Origin: Emticicia agri
GTDB lineage: Bacteria; Bacteroidota; Bacteroidia; Cytophagales; Spirosomataceae
Assembly (NCBI GenBank): GCA_945860265.1
Contig: CAMAQF010000009.1
Location: 1-64,000, forward strand
Length of the DNA: 64,000 bases
Direction: 5' to 3'
A program made the translations under genes and the position numbers. Below the pieces are notes generated by a model, which saw nothing but the letters and a program-made list of their open reading frames with translations, did not search any database and was not told the origin of the DNA. Below, one piece after another: positions 19,179 to 27,140 of the stretch; within the stretch, counting starts at the first letter, position 1, and every line of letters starts with the position of its first letter.

Positions 19179-20327
19179 ATGAAAATGCTCATAATACACC
19201 AGTTTTTCTGGGCTCATTATAAAGCAAAAATATATACTGAACTTCAAAAAGTTGTTGATAAACACCCAGAAGATGAACTTTTGGTACTTCAAACTGCATT
19301 GAATGAATTTACGAGAGCTAAAATCGGAAGTATTGATTACAGTATTCATCAGTATAACTTAAAAGTATTATTTGAAGACTTTTATGAAAATACAACTGTA
19401 TGGCAGCGTGTAAAAGCCTCAATTTTTTGGGTTAATAAATTTAAACCAAACGTAATTAACTTGCCAGGGTATTATGAGCCTGCCATGAATATTGTACTTT
19501 TTTATTGTCGATTGAAGGGTATTATAGTTGTTATTTCCGCTGACTCTACCGAAGGGGATAATCCAAATATAGGATGGCGTGAAGCTTTAAAACGATTTGT
19601 GGTTTCAAAAGCACAAGGTTTTTTTTGTTATGGATCAAAATCTGCTGAGTATATTTTGAAACTAGGAATGAAACCTGAGCATATCTTAGTAGAAAATAAT
19701 TCGGTTGATAACAAAAAAATATCCGATTTACATGCCGAAGCTTTAAAAACAAGAGAAATCGCTAAACATTCTTATCAACTGAGAAAATATAACTTTATCT
19801 ATGTTGGAAGACTAATTGACGTAAAAAACTTGGATAATTTGTTGGCTGCTTATAAACCATTCGCTGTTTCGGATTGGGGATTAATCGTTTTAGGTGATGG
19901 AAGCCAAGAATCGAAATTGAAAAAGTATAAAAATGATAATAGTCTTGAAGGAATTTGTTTCATTGAAGGTCAACCTTGGTTTGATGTACCAAAGATTTTG
20001 GCTCTTGCCGATGTTTTTATTTTACCGAGTTACTCTGAACCCTGGGGTTTAGTTGTTAACGAAGCCATGGCTTGTGGACTTCCTGTGATTGTTTCTATTA
20101 AATGTGGCTCTGCATACGATGTCGTGAAGGAAGGTATAAATGGATATACATTTGACCCTTACAATATTGATGAACTTACATTTGTTTTTAAGAAATTTGT
20201 TGATAATCCTGAAAAAATTATACCTTTTGGTCAGCAATCGAAAGAAATTATCAAACGTTTTTCACCTGAAAATGTAGCACAAGAAATGTATGATGGTTTT
20301 AAAAAAGTAGTGTATGAAAATAAGTAG
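19179..20327 (+). CDS. family 4-like glycosyltransferase
   Basis: The 382-residue GT-B enzyme transfers a sugar from a nucleotide donor in glycan synthesis. The C-terminal half has the GT4 hallmarks: FIYVGRLIDVKNLDNLL at the domain start and LPSYSEPWGLVVNEAMACGLPVI with the E-x7-E-type donor site. The N-terminal acceptor domain is less conserved. Its 3' end overlaps the acyltransferase start by 14 bp, so the two are almost certainly co-transcribed. Donor and acceptor sugars cannot be inferred. Confidence 0.9.
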   Translation: MKMLIIHQFFWAHYKAKIYTELQKVVDKHPEDELLVLQTALNEFTRAKIGSIDYSIHQYNLKVLFEDFYENTTVWQRVKASIFWVNKFKPNVINLPGYYEPAMNIVLFYCRLKGIIVVISADSTEGDNPNIGWREALKRFVVSKAQGFFCYGSKSAEYILKLGMKPEHILVENNSVDNKKISDLHAEALKTREIAKHSYQLRKYNFIYVGRLIDVKNLDNLLAAYKPFAVSDWGLIVLGDGSQESKLKKYKNDNSLEGICFIEGQPWFDVPKILALADVFILPSYSEPWGLVVNEAMACGLPVIVSIKCGSAYDVVKEGINGYTFDPYNIDELTFVFKKFVDNPEKIIPFGQQSKEIIKRFSPENVAQEMYDGFKKVVYENK

Positions 20328-21366
20328 AGAAAATAATTTTGATCTGATTCGTCTCATTGCTGCTTTTCAGGTGTTGATTTGGCATGCTTCTGTTCATTTT
20401 AACTTATTTGAAAGACTTTATAATATTTTATTGGTAATTTATCATTTTCCTGGAGTTCCAATATTTTTTACAATTAGTGGCTTTTTAATAAGTTTTTCGT
20501 TGGAAAGGAATAATTTTAATTTAAAACAATATTTTAAGAATAGAAGTCTGAGGATTTATCCGGCTTTGTGGGTTTGTACAATTATAACGGCACTTTTACT
20601 AATTTTTTTTGATAAAGTAGGTAGTTCAAAAGACTTTTTTTTATGGTTTATTGCTCAAATTACTTTTTTTCAATTTTACGTCAGTAAATCTCTCAAAACT
20701 TGGGGATTAGGTCATCCAAATGGTAGTTTATGGAGTATCGCAGTCGAATTGCAGTTTTATTTTGTATTACCAATTATTTTGTATGTTATCAATCTTTTCA
20801 ATAATAAATTTTTTATCAATTTATTATTACTTTTAGTTTTTTTTCTTTCGATTTTAATCAAGTATTTTGTAAATAATAATGTGTTTATATTACAAAATGA
20901 ATTGTACTTTAAGTTGCTCAACAATACTGTTTTAATATACCTTCACTTCTTCTTGACAGGTATAGCAATTTACAAAAATTTTGAACCCTTATTACCATAT
21001 TTAAAAGACAAAGCAATCATTTGGCTTGTGATTTATGCGGTTTACGTACTGATATTTAAGTTTTGGCTCAAAGTCTACGATAATAATTACGAAATTAGCT
21101 TTTTTGGGATTTTGGCTAATTCTATATTATCATTGCTTACGATTTCTTTTGCTTTTTCGTTTACTGATTTAAGCAAAAAGTTATTGCATGAAAACGATAT
21201 TTCTTATGGAATTTATATTTATCACATGCCAATCTTAAATACAATGTTAAGTTTAGGGTACATGGGGAGTATCTGGAATTTACTAATTTTAGCAATTTTA
21301 ACTTCAATTTTAGCTTTTCTCTCATGGAAATTAATCGAACAACGAATATTGAGATTGAAAACATAG
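20314..21366 (+). CDS. membrane acyltransferase, family 3 (OafA-like)
   Basis: The 350-residue protein has about ten predicted membrane segments and the acyltransferase-3 N-terminus FDLIRLIAAFQVLIWHASVHF, with the arginine and histidine thought to take part in acyl transfer. ISGFLIS and NGSLWSIAVELQFYF are further family markers. Proteins of this type O-acetylate surface polysaccharides or modify lipids in the inner membrane. The start overlaps the upstream glycosyltransferase gene, which supports modification of the same glycan. Confidence 0.92.
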   Translation: MKISRENNFDLIRLIAAFQVLIWHASVHFNLFERLYNILLVIYHFPGVPIFFTISGFLISFSLERNNFNLKQYFKNRSLRIYPALWVCTIITALLLIFFDKVGSSKDFFLWFIAQITFFQFYVSKSLKTWGLGHPNGSLWSIAVELQFYFVLPIILYVINLFNNKFFINLLLLLVFFLSILIKYFVNNNVFILQNELYFKLLNNTVLIYLHFFLTGIAIYKNFEPLLPYLKDKAIIWLVIYAVYVLIFKFWLKVYDNNYEISFFGILANSILSLLTISFAFSFTDLSKKLLHENDISYGIYIYHMPILNTMLSLGYMGSIWNLLILAILTSILAFLSWKLIEQRILRLKT

Positions 21367-21414
21367 CCAAAATCAATGGTCTTTTTTGAGTATTTTGGGT
21401 AAGTTGCTTTGAGT

Positions 21415-22034
21415 TTATTTCAAAATTATCAGTTGCTCTGTATATTGACCTTCCTGTGCAGCATTAATGATAGATTCTAAATAGCCATTGGGTAGTTTCC
21501 CACCTGGAATCCAAAAAGTATTTGCACCACTTTCATTTCCATAGGGTAATCTTAGATTCAGTTTCCTTGGTCTTCTGATGTCAATTCTTATAATTTCTGT
21601 ATTTTGCCATGAACCAAAAGGAATACCTAATTCAGTTTCGACATAACATAAGTTTACCATTAGCTTTTTGAAGTAGGGTATTCATTTCTTTGGTACACAT
21701 AACAAAAAGACCGTCTTCACGACCAAGAACAGCCCTGCCGTATTTCTCTAAAATATACTTGGGGGTAAGAAGTGATGCTCCAAGTCTGAAATTTCGCTTA
21801 TGTCGATGGCGGTATCTCCATTTTAGGTAATGATCAGGATTTGGTCTATTTCCTTTTGAAATACTAATAATTTCATTTTTAGAATAACCTTTCTTAAAGG
21901 CTTTTGCCAAAAAATCAGTTGAATCATTCGGAAAGTAATAACTTTCAGAAAGCTGAAAATTGTAAGGCCATCTTATTTGCACTGGCCGAAAGAGTAGTAG
22001 AAAGGAATAGAATATAAAAAAGAAAAGATCTCAT
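21415..22034 (-). pseudogene. frameshifted secreted protein, possibly toxin-domain-like
   Basis: Three reading frames line up as one broken gene of about 206 codons. A signal peptide (MRSFLFYILFLSTTLSASA) opens at the ATG at 22034 but stops at 21945. The middle part continues in another frame from about 21982 to 21632, and the C-terminal part in a third frame from about 21660 to 21415. The C-terminal segment contains LGIPFGSW, RIDIRRP, NLRLPYGNESGAN and FWIPGGKLPNG. From memory these resemble C-terminal domains found on polymorphic or RHS-type toxins, but I am not certain. Either the gene is decayed or the sequence has two indel errors. No immunity gene is evident next to it. Confidence 0.6.
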
Positions 22035-22306
22035 TTGAGGACGTAAAATTATAGGTAATTGTTATTATTTAATCGGCAACTATGTTTTTTATGGCTTTGA
22101 TTATTGGGCGAGAAAAGTTCCTTCTTTAAAACTTCATGCAAATATTCGCCAGTAGCTTTGTTTCTTTCTTTATTTCATTGCAAATCTGTCTGAAAATATT
22201 AGACTTTAAATGGGTCTTTATTTTTTATAATAGCATCTTTGAAAGAATACCCCTAAATTAGCGAATATTTAGTTGGGGTTCTCGTCAAACAGTGATAATT
22301 TTAAGC
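22035..22306. other. intergenic stretch with a possible coding remnant
   Basis: On the minus strand, two short open segments in different frames, around 22200-22150 and 22160-22040, read FRQICNEIKKETK and ATGEYLHEVLKKEL. Joined, they look like one protein fragment with a frame break, but neither has a start codon and no family is recognised. The promoter of the following VWA gene must also lie here. Confidence 0.25.
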
Positions 22307-23272
22307 ATGAATTGGATAAAACCACTTACGATAGTCGAATTTGTCTTTATTGGCATATTTTTGTTGGTTTATTCCAGCTATTTTGTTCGCCTATATTTAG
22401 TGGCACGTCGATTAGGTACTACTGCTCGTTCGGTTATTATAAAATTTATTTTCAGAGGTATTTATTTAGGGCTTTGTATCTTGGGCTTGTTAGGGCCAAG
22501 TTTTGGTGTCAATGAAATTGAGTCTCAGGCGACTGGAAAAGACATTTTCTTCGTATTTGATTTATCTCGCTCTATGGATGCCATTGATATTGAGCCTTCT
22601 AGGTTAGAAAAATCTAAGTTTGAACTTATTAAAAATATAGATCAACTCAAATCCGACAGAATTGGAATAATTGTATTTTCGTTAGAGGCATATACCCATA
22701 CTCCATTAACTTTCGACCGTGATGCCATTAGATTATTCATTCAAAAACTTAATACTGGCTTGTTTTTAAATAATGGTACTGATTTGAATGCGGCTTTTTG
22801 TTTAATTTTGAAAAAATTTCAATCAAGTTCAATATTGAATAATCGAAAAACCAAAGTTATCGTACTTATTTCTGACGGCGAAGATTTTGGCAAAATCGAA
22901 CCAAACGTGATTTATGCACTTAGGCAAAATAAAATTAATTTGCTTACTCTTGGCGTAGGAACACCTCTAGGAGGGCAAATCAGAGAAGGTAATGATTATA
23001 AGAAAGATAAGAATGGGCAAGAGGTAGTTTCAAAATTGAATTCACCTTATCTAATCAATTTAACTAAAACGCTAAACGGCAAATATTTTCAACTGACAAA
23101 TCAAGTAAATGGTGTTTCTGACCTTTTGAAAGAAGTTGACCGAGTTGAAAGTAATTGGATAGATACCCGAAAAATGACAGTTGCTAACAATAAATATTAT
23201 TATCTTGTAATTTTGGCTTTATTTTTAATGATAATTGATATTTTATTTACAGTCCGTACAATCAAAATTTGA
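22307..23272 (+). CDS. VWA-domain membrane protein, BatB-like
   Basis: Bat proteins are envelope-associated and linked to stress tolerance in Bacteroidota and spirochaetes. The 321-residue product has two N-terminal membrane segments, a von Willebrand A domain and a C-terminal membrane segment (YYYLVILALFLMIIDILF). The metal-ion site is intact: DLSRS (DxSxS), the threonine in PLTFD and the aspartate in ISDGED. I chose the ATG at 22307; the frame can be extended five codons to a GTG. The TPR gene starts 2 bp after the stop codon, as in bat operons. BatA and BatD are not present. Confidence 0.88.
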   Translation: MNWIKPLTIVEFVFIGIFLLVYSSYFVRLYLVARRLGTTARSVIIKFIFRGIYLGLCILGLLGPSFGVNEIESQATGKDIFFVFDLSRSMDAIDIEPSRLEKSKFELIKNIDQLKSDRIGIIVFSLEAYTHTPLTFDRDAIRLFIQKLNTGLFLNNGTDLNAAFCLILKKFQSSSILNNRKTKVIVLISDGEDFGKIEPNVIYALRQNKINLLTLGVGTPLGGQIREGNDYKKDKNGQEVVSKLNSPYLINLTKTLNGKYFQLTNQVNGVSDLLKEVDRVESNWIDTRKMTVANNKYYYLVILALFLMIIDILFTVRTIKI

Positions 23273-23274
23273 TA

Positions 23275-23937
23275 ATGAATATTTGGTTTTTTTATATAAT
23301 TTTGTTGGTCCTCAATCTGCGTTCACTTACGAATGTTTCGCAAAGAAACGCTCTTAAAATCGAAGCAGGAACAGCATTTTATAAAAAAAACTATGAATTA
23401 GCAATTCAAAAATATGAAGAATTAGCTAATATTTCTTATAATTTTGAACCTGAAGCACGCTTAAATTTAGCACATTCATATTTTAATATGAAAAAAACTT
23501 CAAAAGCATTGGAGGAATATAAGAAATTGGTAAGTCTCAATAATGTTGTAATTTCCACTAATGCAATGATTCAAGTGGGTGTAATTGAAACCATGAAAGG
23601 TGATAGTAGTGGTGCTTTAGAGTTATTTAAGATTGCTTTGCAAAATGATAATGGAAATAAAGTAGCAAGGTATAATTATGAATTATTGAAAAAGAAATTG
23701 CCTCAATCTCCTCCCAAGAATAATAAAAGTCAGACGTCCGAAAGCCAAGCCAATAATGGCGGTGATACTGAGAAAACCGAAGAAAAGCGTGAGGAATTGG
23801 ACTCAACTACACCCGAGAAAATGAGTATAGAGAAAGCTTTACAAATCTTGGAAGCAATGAAAACTACCGAGTTGCAATATGCACAGCAACGTAAGAAACA
23901 ATCAATTAAGAAAGAGAAAATAGAAAAAGATTGGTGA
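23275..23937 (+). CDS. TPR protein, BatC-like
   Basis: The 220-residue product has an N-terminal hydrophobic segment that can act as signal or anchor (MNIWFFYIILLVLNLRSL), two to three tetratricopeptide repeats at about 25-135 (for example GTAFYKKNYELAIQKYEELA and ARLNLAHSYFNMKKTSKALEEYKKL), and a charged, low-complexity C-terminus. This is the layout of BatC, which accompanies the BatB VWA protein. The ATG lies immediately after the batB-like stop codon; an in-frame TTG inside that gene is less likely. It probably scaffolds a periplasmic complex. Confidence 0.85.
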   Translation: MNIWFFYIILLVLNLRSLTNVSQRNALKIEAGTAFYKKNYELAIQKYEELANISYNFEPEARLNLAHSYFNMKKTSKALEEYKKLVSLNNVVISTNAMIQVGVIETMKGDSSGALELFKIALQNDNGNKVARYNYELLKKKLPQSPPKNNKSQTSESQANNGGDTEKTEEKREELDSTTPEKMSIEKALQILEAMKTTELQYAQQRKKQSIKKEKIEKDW

Positions 23938-23975
23938 TAAAATCATTTTATTCTAAAAATTAAAAATTCGATATA

Positions 23976-24944
23976 ATGACTCAAATTTCTGATGGTGGTG
24001 TTTTGCAATCCGCAATAAAAGAAACAAATTTTAATTTTGAAGGACAAACCGCCTTTTATCGTGGAAAAGTGCGTGATGTATATGATTTTGGAGATAAAGT
24101 TGTGATGGTAGCATCGGATAGAATTTCAGCATTTGATGTTGTTTTACCACATCCGATTCCATTTAAAGGACAAGTTTTGAATCAAATAGCTGCAAAATTT
24201 CTGAATGCAACCAAAGATATTGTTCCAAATTGGCTTTTAGCTGTTCCAGACCCAAATGTTTCGATTGGTGTTCGTTGCGAAACTTTTCCTGTCGAAATGG
24301 TTGTGCGTGCATATTTAGTGGGTCATGCCTGGCGTACATACAAAGATGGTTTGCGTACACTTTGTGGAGTTAAATTACCTGAAGGTTTAAAGGAAAATGA
24401 TAAATTTTCAACTCCTATTATTACTCCTACAACTAAAGCCAATGAAGGCCACGATGAAGATATTTCTCGTGAGACTATTATTGCAAAAGGCGTAGTTTCC
24501 GAGGAAAAATACGTTCAACTTGAAAAATTTGCTTTGGCATTATTTCAAAAAGGTACAGAAATGGCCACTGAAAGAGGTTTGATTTTGGTTGATACAAAAT
24601 ATGAATTTGGAGAAAAGGATGGCGTAATTTATCTGATTGATGAAGTACATACGCCTGATTCTTCAAGATATTTTTTCATCGAAGGTTACGAAGAAAACTT
24701 AGCAGCAAACCTTCCACAGAAACAATTATCGAAGGAATTTGTTCGTGAATGGCTTATTGCTAATAAATTTCAAGGAAAAGATGGACAATCAGTACCAGAA
24801 ATGACGGATGAAAAGGTACTGGAAATTTCAAACCGTTATATTGAGTTATACGAAAATGTTTCGGGAGAAAAATTTGTAGCTCAATCCGGAGAGGACGTTA
24901 TTGGTAGAATTGAATCTAATATTAAATTATACTTTGGAATTTAA
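23976..24944 (+). CDS. purC: phosphoribosylaminoimidazole-succinocarboxamide synthase
   Basis: PurC (SAICAR synthetase) joins CAIR and aspartate with ATP in step 8 of purine biosynthesis. The 322 residues match the long PurC type. Visible signatures are [27 protein letters not shown] at the N-terminus and [11 protein letters not shown] and [12 protein letters not shown] toward the C-terminus. It is a cytoplasmic housekeeping enzyme. It is 39 bp from the BatC-like gene and may share its transcript. No other purine genes are nearby. Confidence 0.98.
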   Translation: MTQISDGGVLQSAIKETNFNFEGQTAFYRGKVRDVYDFGDKVVMVASDRISAFDVVLPHPIPFKGQVLNQIAAKFLNATKDIVPNWLLAVPDPNVSIGVRCETFPVEMVVRAYLVGHAWRTYKDGLRTLCGVKLPEGLKENDKFSTPIITPTTKANEGHDEDISRETIIAKGVVSEEKYVQLEKFALALFQKGTEMATERGLILVDTKYEFGEKDGVIYLIDEVHTPDSSRYFFIEGYEENLAANLPQKQLSKEFVREWLIANKFQGKDGQSVPEMTDEKVLEISNRYIELYENVSGEKFVAQSGEDVIGRIESNIKLYFGI

Positions 24945-24992
24945 ATAAAATTATTAAACGTTCATAAATGGATTAATTTATCATTCAAAAGC

Positions 24993-25511
24993 ATGAAATA
25001 TCCAAGAAGATTATCATCAGGAGCAAATAATACTGTAATTGTCTTATCGGATATGGAAGTTGCTAAATTGTTTACTGATGATACTCGCTCAGATATTGGT
25101 TCAGAAGCTGAAAAAATGAAATTTGCCAATATCATTAATGATTTGGTTGTAAAGTTTATTAGATTAGATTTTCAAGAAGATTTGCAGGCTGAAATGTTGG
25201 TAATGGAACGGCTAAAGCCTATTGAGTACCGTGCTTACGAAGTAGAAATTCGGGAACTTTGGTTTCAAGTTTTTGAATATAAATTAAAAGAAATCCATAA
25301 AGCAGGTTTCGTCCATCGTGACCTAAAACGACCATCAAATATTGGTGGTTTGACTTTTGACAATATTTTGTTGACTGATACTGGTTTACGCTTAATTGAT
25401 GTTGGAATATCAGCTCTGAGTAGTCAAGTTGGAGGAAAAATTTTTGAAAAATATGTCGAAATAGAATTAAAAGAAATGGCTTCATTTAAAGAATATTTCT
25501 TGAATAGGTAA
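24993..25511 (+). CDS. minimal protein-kinase-like protein
   Basis: The 172-residue product has a shortened kinase fold. VAK places a candidate beta-3 lysine at 25, HRDLK lies at 108-112, DN at 123-124 and DVG, in place of DFG, at 136-138. The HRD and the metal-binding Asn are separated by an extra loop of about ten residues (RPSNIGGLTF) not seen in ordinary kinases. There is no recognisable glycine-rich loop and almost no C-lobe after DVG; only about 34 residues remain. It might be a small lipopolysaccharide- or RIO-like kinase or a pseudokinase. It follows purC by 48 bp and ends in a shared terminator. Confidence 0.65.
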   Translation: MKYPRRLSSGANNTVIVLSDMEVAKLFTDDTRSDIGSEAEKMKFANIINDLVVKFIRLDFQEDLQAEMLVMERLKPIEYRAYEVEIRELWFQVFEYKLKEIHKAGFVHRDLKRPSNIGGLTFDNILLTDTGLRLIDVGISALSSQVGGKIFEKYVEIELKEMASFKEYFLNR

Positions 25512-25512
25512 G

Positions 25513-25547
25513 AAAAATTCCTCTTTTAGATGAAAAGAGGAATTTTT
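25513..25547. terminator. bidirectional terminator between the kinase-like gene and gltD
   Basis: Arms at 25513-25527 and 25533-25547 form a perfect 15-bp stem around a 5-base loop, with A and T runs at the ends. It sits in the 55-bp gap between two convergent genes and should stop transcription from both sides. Confidence 0.9.
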
Positions 25548-25566
25548 TATTATTGGTTTAAAAATA

Positions 25567-27072
25567 TTACGCTCCTGCATAAGCTGGTGAAATCATTGAT
25601 ACAGCTTTTGCCTCTAAAAGCGTTTCGCCCATCAAAAACTCATCAATTTTTCTGGCACATTCACGACCCTCTGAAATTGCCCATACAACCAAAGATTGGC
25701 CACGACGCATATCTCCAGCCGCAAAAACTTTAGGGTTTGTTGTTTGATAATTTGGTGCTTTTACATTCTTACGCTCGTCAACTTCAACGTCGAGTTGCTC
25801 TAATAAATCTTGTTGAGGATTCAAGAAACCTGCTGCAATTAAAGCTAATTCGCAAGCAATTTCCCGCTCATTCATTTCAACACGATTACCATTGAAAGTT
25901 GCTGCTTCTGAAATCAAGATTCCTTTCAAATTACCATTTTCGTCACCAATAAATTCTTTAACATTGATGCTAAATAAACGATCACATCCTTCTTCGTGCG
26001 AAGTAGACGTTCGTTTTGTTAAAGGCCAGTTTGGCCACGGAGTGGCCTCTGCACGTACTTGATAGAATGGCTGTTTTTTATCGTCAAGATTTGGCTCAGG
26101 CATTACTTCCACCTGTGTTATTGTTTTTGCTTTGTGTCGGTTCGATGTTCCAACGCAGTCTGAACCAGTATCTCCCCCACCAATCACAACAACATTTTTA
26201 TCAGTGGCGAATAATTCGCCGTTTTGATATACTTCACCTTTGTGGTCATAGGAAACACTAATGCCTGAAACACGTTTGTTTTGTTGACTCAAAAACTCCA
26301 TTGCTGGATAAATACCTTTAAATTCTTGACCTTTGATGTCAATCATGCGTGGAACTGTTGAGCCACCAGAAAGAATAATAGCATCAAAATCTCTTAATAA
26401 ATCGTTAGATTTTACATTCACACCAACATTTGCGTTCGTTATGAAAGTAATTCCTTCTTCTTTCATTACCTCAACACGGCGACGAACAACCGATTTGTCC
26501 AATTTAAAGTCGGGAATTCCATAACGAACCAAACCACCAATCTCGTCAGCACGCTCGAAAACAGTTACTAAATGACCAGCTTTATTTAATTGAACCGCAG
26601 CCGCCATTCCAGCTGGACCAGAACCCACAATTGCAACTTGTTTTCCTGTACGTTTTTTTGGAATATTTGGTTTTACCCAACCATTAGCAAAAGCACGCTC
26701 AATGATTGATTTTTCGATATACTCGATAGCAACTGGTGGCTTATTGATACCCAATACACAAGATGATTCGCATGGTGCTGGACATATTCTGCCTGTAAAT
26801 TCAGGGAAATTATTGGTAGAATTTAAAATCTGATAAGCATATTCCCAATTTTGTTCATAAACGGCATCATTAAATTCAGGGATAATATTACCAAGTGGAC
26901 AACCATTATGGCAAAATGGTACTCCACAATCCATGCAACGAGCCGCTTGATTACGAGAATTCTCATCTTCGGCTGGCATTTCAACTTCATTATAATCCAA
27001 ACGACGTTCTTCAACAGCACGTTTATTGGACAATTCTCTTTGAAATTCTAAGAAACCAGTAGGTTTTCCCAT
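25567..27072 (-). CDS. gltD: glutamate synthase, small (beta) subunit
   Basis: GltD takes electrons from NADPH and passes them through FAD and iron-sulfur clusters to GltB for glutamate synthesis. The 501-residue product starts with the cysteine-rich cluster region (CMDCGVPFC, CPLGN, CPAPCESSC) and contains the FAD site VAIVGSGPAGMAAA and the NADPH site NVVVIGGGDTGSDC. The GDMRRGQSLVVWAI segment near the C-terminus is typical. It follows gltB by 68 bp on the same strand, forming the usual operon. Confidence 0.98.
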   Translation of the reverse strand: MGKPTGFLEFQRELSNKRAVEERRLDYNEVEMPAEDENSRNQAARCMDCGVPFCHNGCPLGNIIPEFNDAVYEQNWEYAYQILNSTNNFPEFTGRICPAPCESSCVLGINKPPVAIEYIEKSIIERAFANGWVKPNIPKKRTGKQVAIVGSGPAGMAAAVQLNKAGHLVTVFERADEIGGLVRYGIPDFKLDKSVVRRRVEVMKEEGITFITNANVGVNVKSNDLLRDFDAIILSGGSTVPRMIDIKGQEFKGIYPAMEFLSQQNKRVSGISVSYDHKGEVYQNGELFATDKNVVVIGGGDTGSDCVGTSNRHKAKTITQVEVMPEPNLDDKKQPFYQVRAEATPWPNWPLTKRTSTSHEEGCDRLFSINVKEFIGDENGNLKGILISEAATFNGNRVEMNEREIACELALIAAGFLNPQQDLLEQLDVEVDERKNVKAPNYQTTNPKVFAAGDMRRGQSLVVWAISEGRECARKIDEFLMGETLLEAKAVSMISPAYAGA

Positions 27073-27118
27073 TGTTTTATAGTGATTTTGAATACTTCTT
27101 AAAAATTTGATTCCTCTC

Positions 27119-27139
27119 TATATTTTAGAGGGTATAGGG
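27119..27139. repeat. heptad tract at the gltB stop codon
   Basis: Three 7-base units TATATTT, TAGAGGG and TATAGGG follow each other exactly, ending 1 bp from the gltB stop codon (27141-27143). It occupies part of the gltB-gltD gap. Confidence 0.5.
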
Positions 27140-27140
27140 C

